This document shows, piece by piece, positions 61,201-64,000 of a stretch of DNA of 64,000 nt. The stretch's first letter is position 1. Each line of letters opens with the position of its first letter. Below the pieces are notes generated by a model, which saw only the letters and a list, made by a program, of their open reading frames with translations, ran no database searches and was not told the DNA's origin. Source of the stretch: Limonium bicolor (Eukaryota > Streptophyta > Magnoliopsida > Caryophyllales > Plumbaginaceae); assembly GCA_023374045.1 (NCBI GenBank), contig CM041779.1, positions 146,135,485 to 146,199,484 on the forward strand, in the 5' to 3' direction. Made by a program: the position numbers and the translations under genes.

Positions 61201-63390
61201 TTATGTTACATATACATTAAAACCGAATGGTCTATGGATTAAGTGTTCTATTTTGAGATTATAATCATTTTAGTCATTAGCATAATTTTTAGAAGTGTTA
61301 TATGGCTTATATACATTTATATGTATTTATTATAAGGTTTAAAGCAAGTTTTAAAACTATATAGTAAAAGTATATTAAAGCCGAGAGTTAAATTTATTAT
61401 TTGGATGATTTTCAAATATATAAGTGTATTAACTTTATTATGAATTTTGGGAACATTAAAAATAGCTACAAGTATTTAAATGGCTAGTTTATAAAGTTAT
61501 GTGGCTAATATGTAAATTTTGAAAAGTTTAGAGAACAAATAATGAAAACCGAGAACATAAGGAGCTGTTTGATATATTTATATTATAATATAAGGTGGGA
61601 ATTAATATTATGAATTTTGGTGAATTTAAACAAGTGGTTAAGTGTTAAAATAACATTTTATAAAGTTTTAGGGCTATTTTGTAATTATTGGAAAATATAA
61701 GGTATGGCCAAGAATTACTTATGATTTTATGGGTTTATTAAAGTATTAATTGTGAAATTAAGTCTTGGTCAAAGTGTTGACCAAAAACTTTGGGTTAAAA
61801 TGATTTATGACATAAAATATTAAGTTTATAAAGTTTAAGGGTGAATATGTAATTTATGGAAGTATATATGAAGAATAGAATTTAATATGGGCGGAAATGT
61901 AATTTAAGGAAATATATATGGGTTACTTTGGTTATTTAAAGGAATAAAATATTTAAACTATAGTTTATAAGTTAATATGTAACTTATATAAAGTTTTGGG
62001 GTTAAAAAGTAAATATAGAAACTATATGATTAACCGAAGAGCTTATGGGCTTAATTGGTAATTTATAAAAATTGGTGGTATTAATTTGTAATTACCGAAA
62101 TAATAAGAGTATTTGGTGATTTGTAAAAGTAAGGTGGTTAATTAATATTTACAAAGGTTATGTGGGTAATTAGTGGATTATAAAAGTTATAAGGTTATTT
62201 GGCAATTTATAGAAGATGATATAATTGTTTTACAATTTCCGAAATAGATATGGGTATTTAGTAAGATATAAAAATATATGGTTATTTGGTAAGTTGTAAA
62301 AGTTAATGGGATCAATTATGTTTACCGGAAATTATATGTGGTTATTTATTAATTTATTAAGTTGTTGGGTATAATATATAAATACCGAATTAATAAGGTT
62401 GGTTTTGTAATTTAATAAGGAAAGGAAGTGAAACTAGGTAATATAATGTATTATGGTATATTAAGGAATATAATATAAAGTTTATAAAATAATTTTGGTT
62501 ATAATAAAAATGACCAAGGGATTAATATAAAGAATAAGTAAAAATAATTATGGATGTATGATTAATGAAATAAAGATATACAGTACAGTGGGAATTCATT
62601 ATCACATGTGAGTATCACATAAAATAACGAACTGTTGAACTACCTAGAGTCACTGTAAGATAACAGGGGAAATAAAAGAACATACAAAGTTATTATACAA
62701 CGAGTATAAACACTACAGTGACAGTACGATAATATTAATGAATAGTTATATTAACATTACCCGGTATTGCATGTTAAAATAACACAGACAGGAAGGGACC
62801 ACTGGACAGGAGTTTGTCAAGCTAGCAGTTTCTTGGTGAACGGTATGTTAATTGTGTGGTCTGAATGTCCTAAGGATTATCCTAAGGTCCAGACATTGTG
62901 TGTTAATTATTTAAGAGCGATATCTGTGATTTTATGTGAATGATATTGTATACTGTGTTGCTCAACTTGTTGCGTTTTATTTATACGCAAACGTCTTATG
63001 ACTGGAAAGTTTATACATCTACAAACTGGAACAAGACTAACTGACCTAAGGTATTATTGAACCTAACTGATGGTCAACTATTATAGTCTTAACTCAAGGA
63101 TTGGTTATTATGTCACTGACAAAAAGGGGCTAACTTATAAAGAGAGGAATCCAGATTGTTTCGACTTTCTGGTTGCGCATTGTGATCACTATGAGAGACT
63201 CAAGAAGGGAGTCACTCAAAATCCATCAGCCACATTCGGGGATGGCGGAAGGCACTGCCGTTGGTGCACAGGTTCGACCGGATCGGTCAATTAACCAGGG
63301 CCACAGGGTCAGCTGGTAAACAGTTCCAATGGAACACAAGGGACATTCGTCCATGATGGAGAAATATGTGACTACTTCTACCACATAGGC
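58270..63390 (+). repeat. Right chromovirus LTR of element A, 3' truncated
   Basis: It starts TGAAATACCCCTAACG after a polypurine tract. It shares with the left LTR the AT-rich TAATTTATGG/ACCGAAA section (61.1-62.6 kb here, 34.8-36.1 kb there) and the block GAACGGTATGTTA (62838 versus 36484). The first 2 kb are very different between the two, and no TGTTACA end is found before about 63390. The two may be a very old pair or LTRs of two related elements. Confidence 0.55.
60313..60665 (+). repeat. 183-bp tandem duplication in the right LTR of A
   Basis: CTGTTCA(A/G)(G/T)AGGTCT...TTCGGGAG...GAATTTTC(A/C)GTAAGTT...GTTCCTCTT(C/T)GAATTAGATTTCCA...ATATAAGGATCATTA starts near 60316 and again near 60499. 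It lies in the leader-like part of the LTR. Confidence 0.8.
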
Positions 63391-63399
63391 AGTGTACCT

Positions 63400-64000
63400 A
63401 TCGTTTTGCGGGTATAGTGATTAAATGGGGTTATCGATCTCAGGGACCTCGTACAATTAATTGACAAATATTTGATTAAATGGGATTATTAGTTAAACTA
63501 AGGAAAACAGGAAATATCACTTTTTTCGGTTTTGGAAGATTGATTTAGAAGAAACTAAACTGCAAGGAAAAATAGAGCAATTTAAAAGATAATAAACACA
63601 GAGGGATTTAAAGAGTGGTGAATGTGATAAATAGAAAAACGCTCCCCGGGTTGTTTGCTTACCTATTCCTTTTATATCTGTTACTAAATTCTTTCTTTAA
63701 TTTTACTGCAATAATTCAGAACTTTAATTAATTCATTAACGACTAAGTATAATGAATCCTAACCAATTGTTAGACCTAGCAGCAGACTAATGCTCTAGAC
63801 CGGACACAATTAATTGCATAAAGAGCAGTTTCTATTGGAGTCTAATTAACCTATAGGCGGGATCACGCTTCTAGCTGTTAATTAGGTTCAACTTCCTTCG
63901 TCTAGTTATTTATCTCAGCTCTCGCATTTTAAAAAAATAACTACAAGGGTTGTTTTAACTACCGGCCAAATAATTAAAACACTTGAAGGACAGGAATTGA
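63400..64000. other. Unassigned retroelement-like DNA at the right edge
   Basis: After the LTR breaks off, ATCGTTTTGCGGGTATAGTGATT and ATCGATCTCAGGGACCTCG appear. I associate this style with interiors or LTR edges of large Tat-like or LARD elements. The rest (for example GGCGGGATCACGCTTCTAGC near 63855) resembles in style, but does not match, the LARD LTR at 1831. No boundary is identified. Confidence 0.3.

Overview
The window looks like repeat-rich chromosome from a flowering plant, probably a eudicot. It is AT-rich, holds one intron-containing gene of a plant-specific PHD-finger family, and is otherwise packed with nested transposable elements: a CACTA transposon, a MULE, MITEs, SINE-like units, a large non-autonomous LTR element and chromovirus-type Ty3/gypsy elements with initiator-Met primer sites. 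I cannot name the species.

Layout. 1-1100 is unassigned. From about 1100 to 13541 lies one minus-strand CACTA (En/Spm) transposon: its 5' terminus is at 13541, a TNP2-type transposase pseudogene follows leftwards, and a possible second ORF lies at 1100-1600. A 6.5-kb non-autonomous LTR element (LTRs 1831-3666 and 6476-8297, target duplication ATCAC) sits inside the end of the TNP2 reading frame. From 13.5 to 23.9 kb come AT-rich DNA and MITE-like elements: a 3-bp-TSD element at 17798-19313, a decayed repeat array at 19.7-22.4 kb, a Mutator-type MITE at 21170-21687 with a perfect 9-bp target duplication, and a long-TIR element near 22.8-23.8 kb.

The only convincing host gene is on the minus strand, 28918 to 24111. 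It has four coding exons and encodes about 483 residues: a plant N-terminal domain, an Oberon-type PHD finger and a C-terminal coiled coil. Exon phases fit, but two single-base frameshifts interrupt it. Upstream are a GGATGA-rich repeat and a MULE transposase pseudogene that ends in an OTU-type cysteine-protease domain.

From 33.0 kb to the right edge is a nest of chromovirus-like elements. An old element (A) has a left LTR at 33028-38078, an integrase/chromodomain remnant at 57271-57763 and a diverged right LTR from 58270. Inside it lie a SINE-like unit, a reverse-oriented LTR (41.6-45.6 kb) and a young Tekay-like element (B, 45720-55854) with near-identical LTRs and recognisable gag, protease, reverse transcriptase, RNase H, integrase and chromodomain.

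Many of the breaks, in the host gene and the young element alike, are single-nucleotide indels, often in homopolymers. Part of the apparent decay may therefore be assembly error. The most unusual structures are a cluster of GTCCGAAC/GTTCGGAC palindromes and a family of covarying hairpins in the element B LTRs, a four-fold exon-like repeat in the CACTA leader, and a duplicated cysteine motif in the gag-like ORF of the non-autonomous element.
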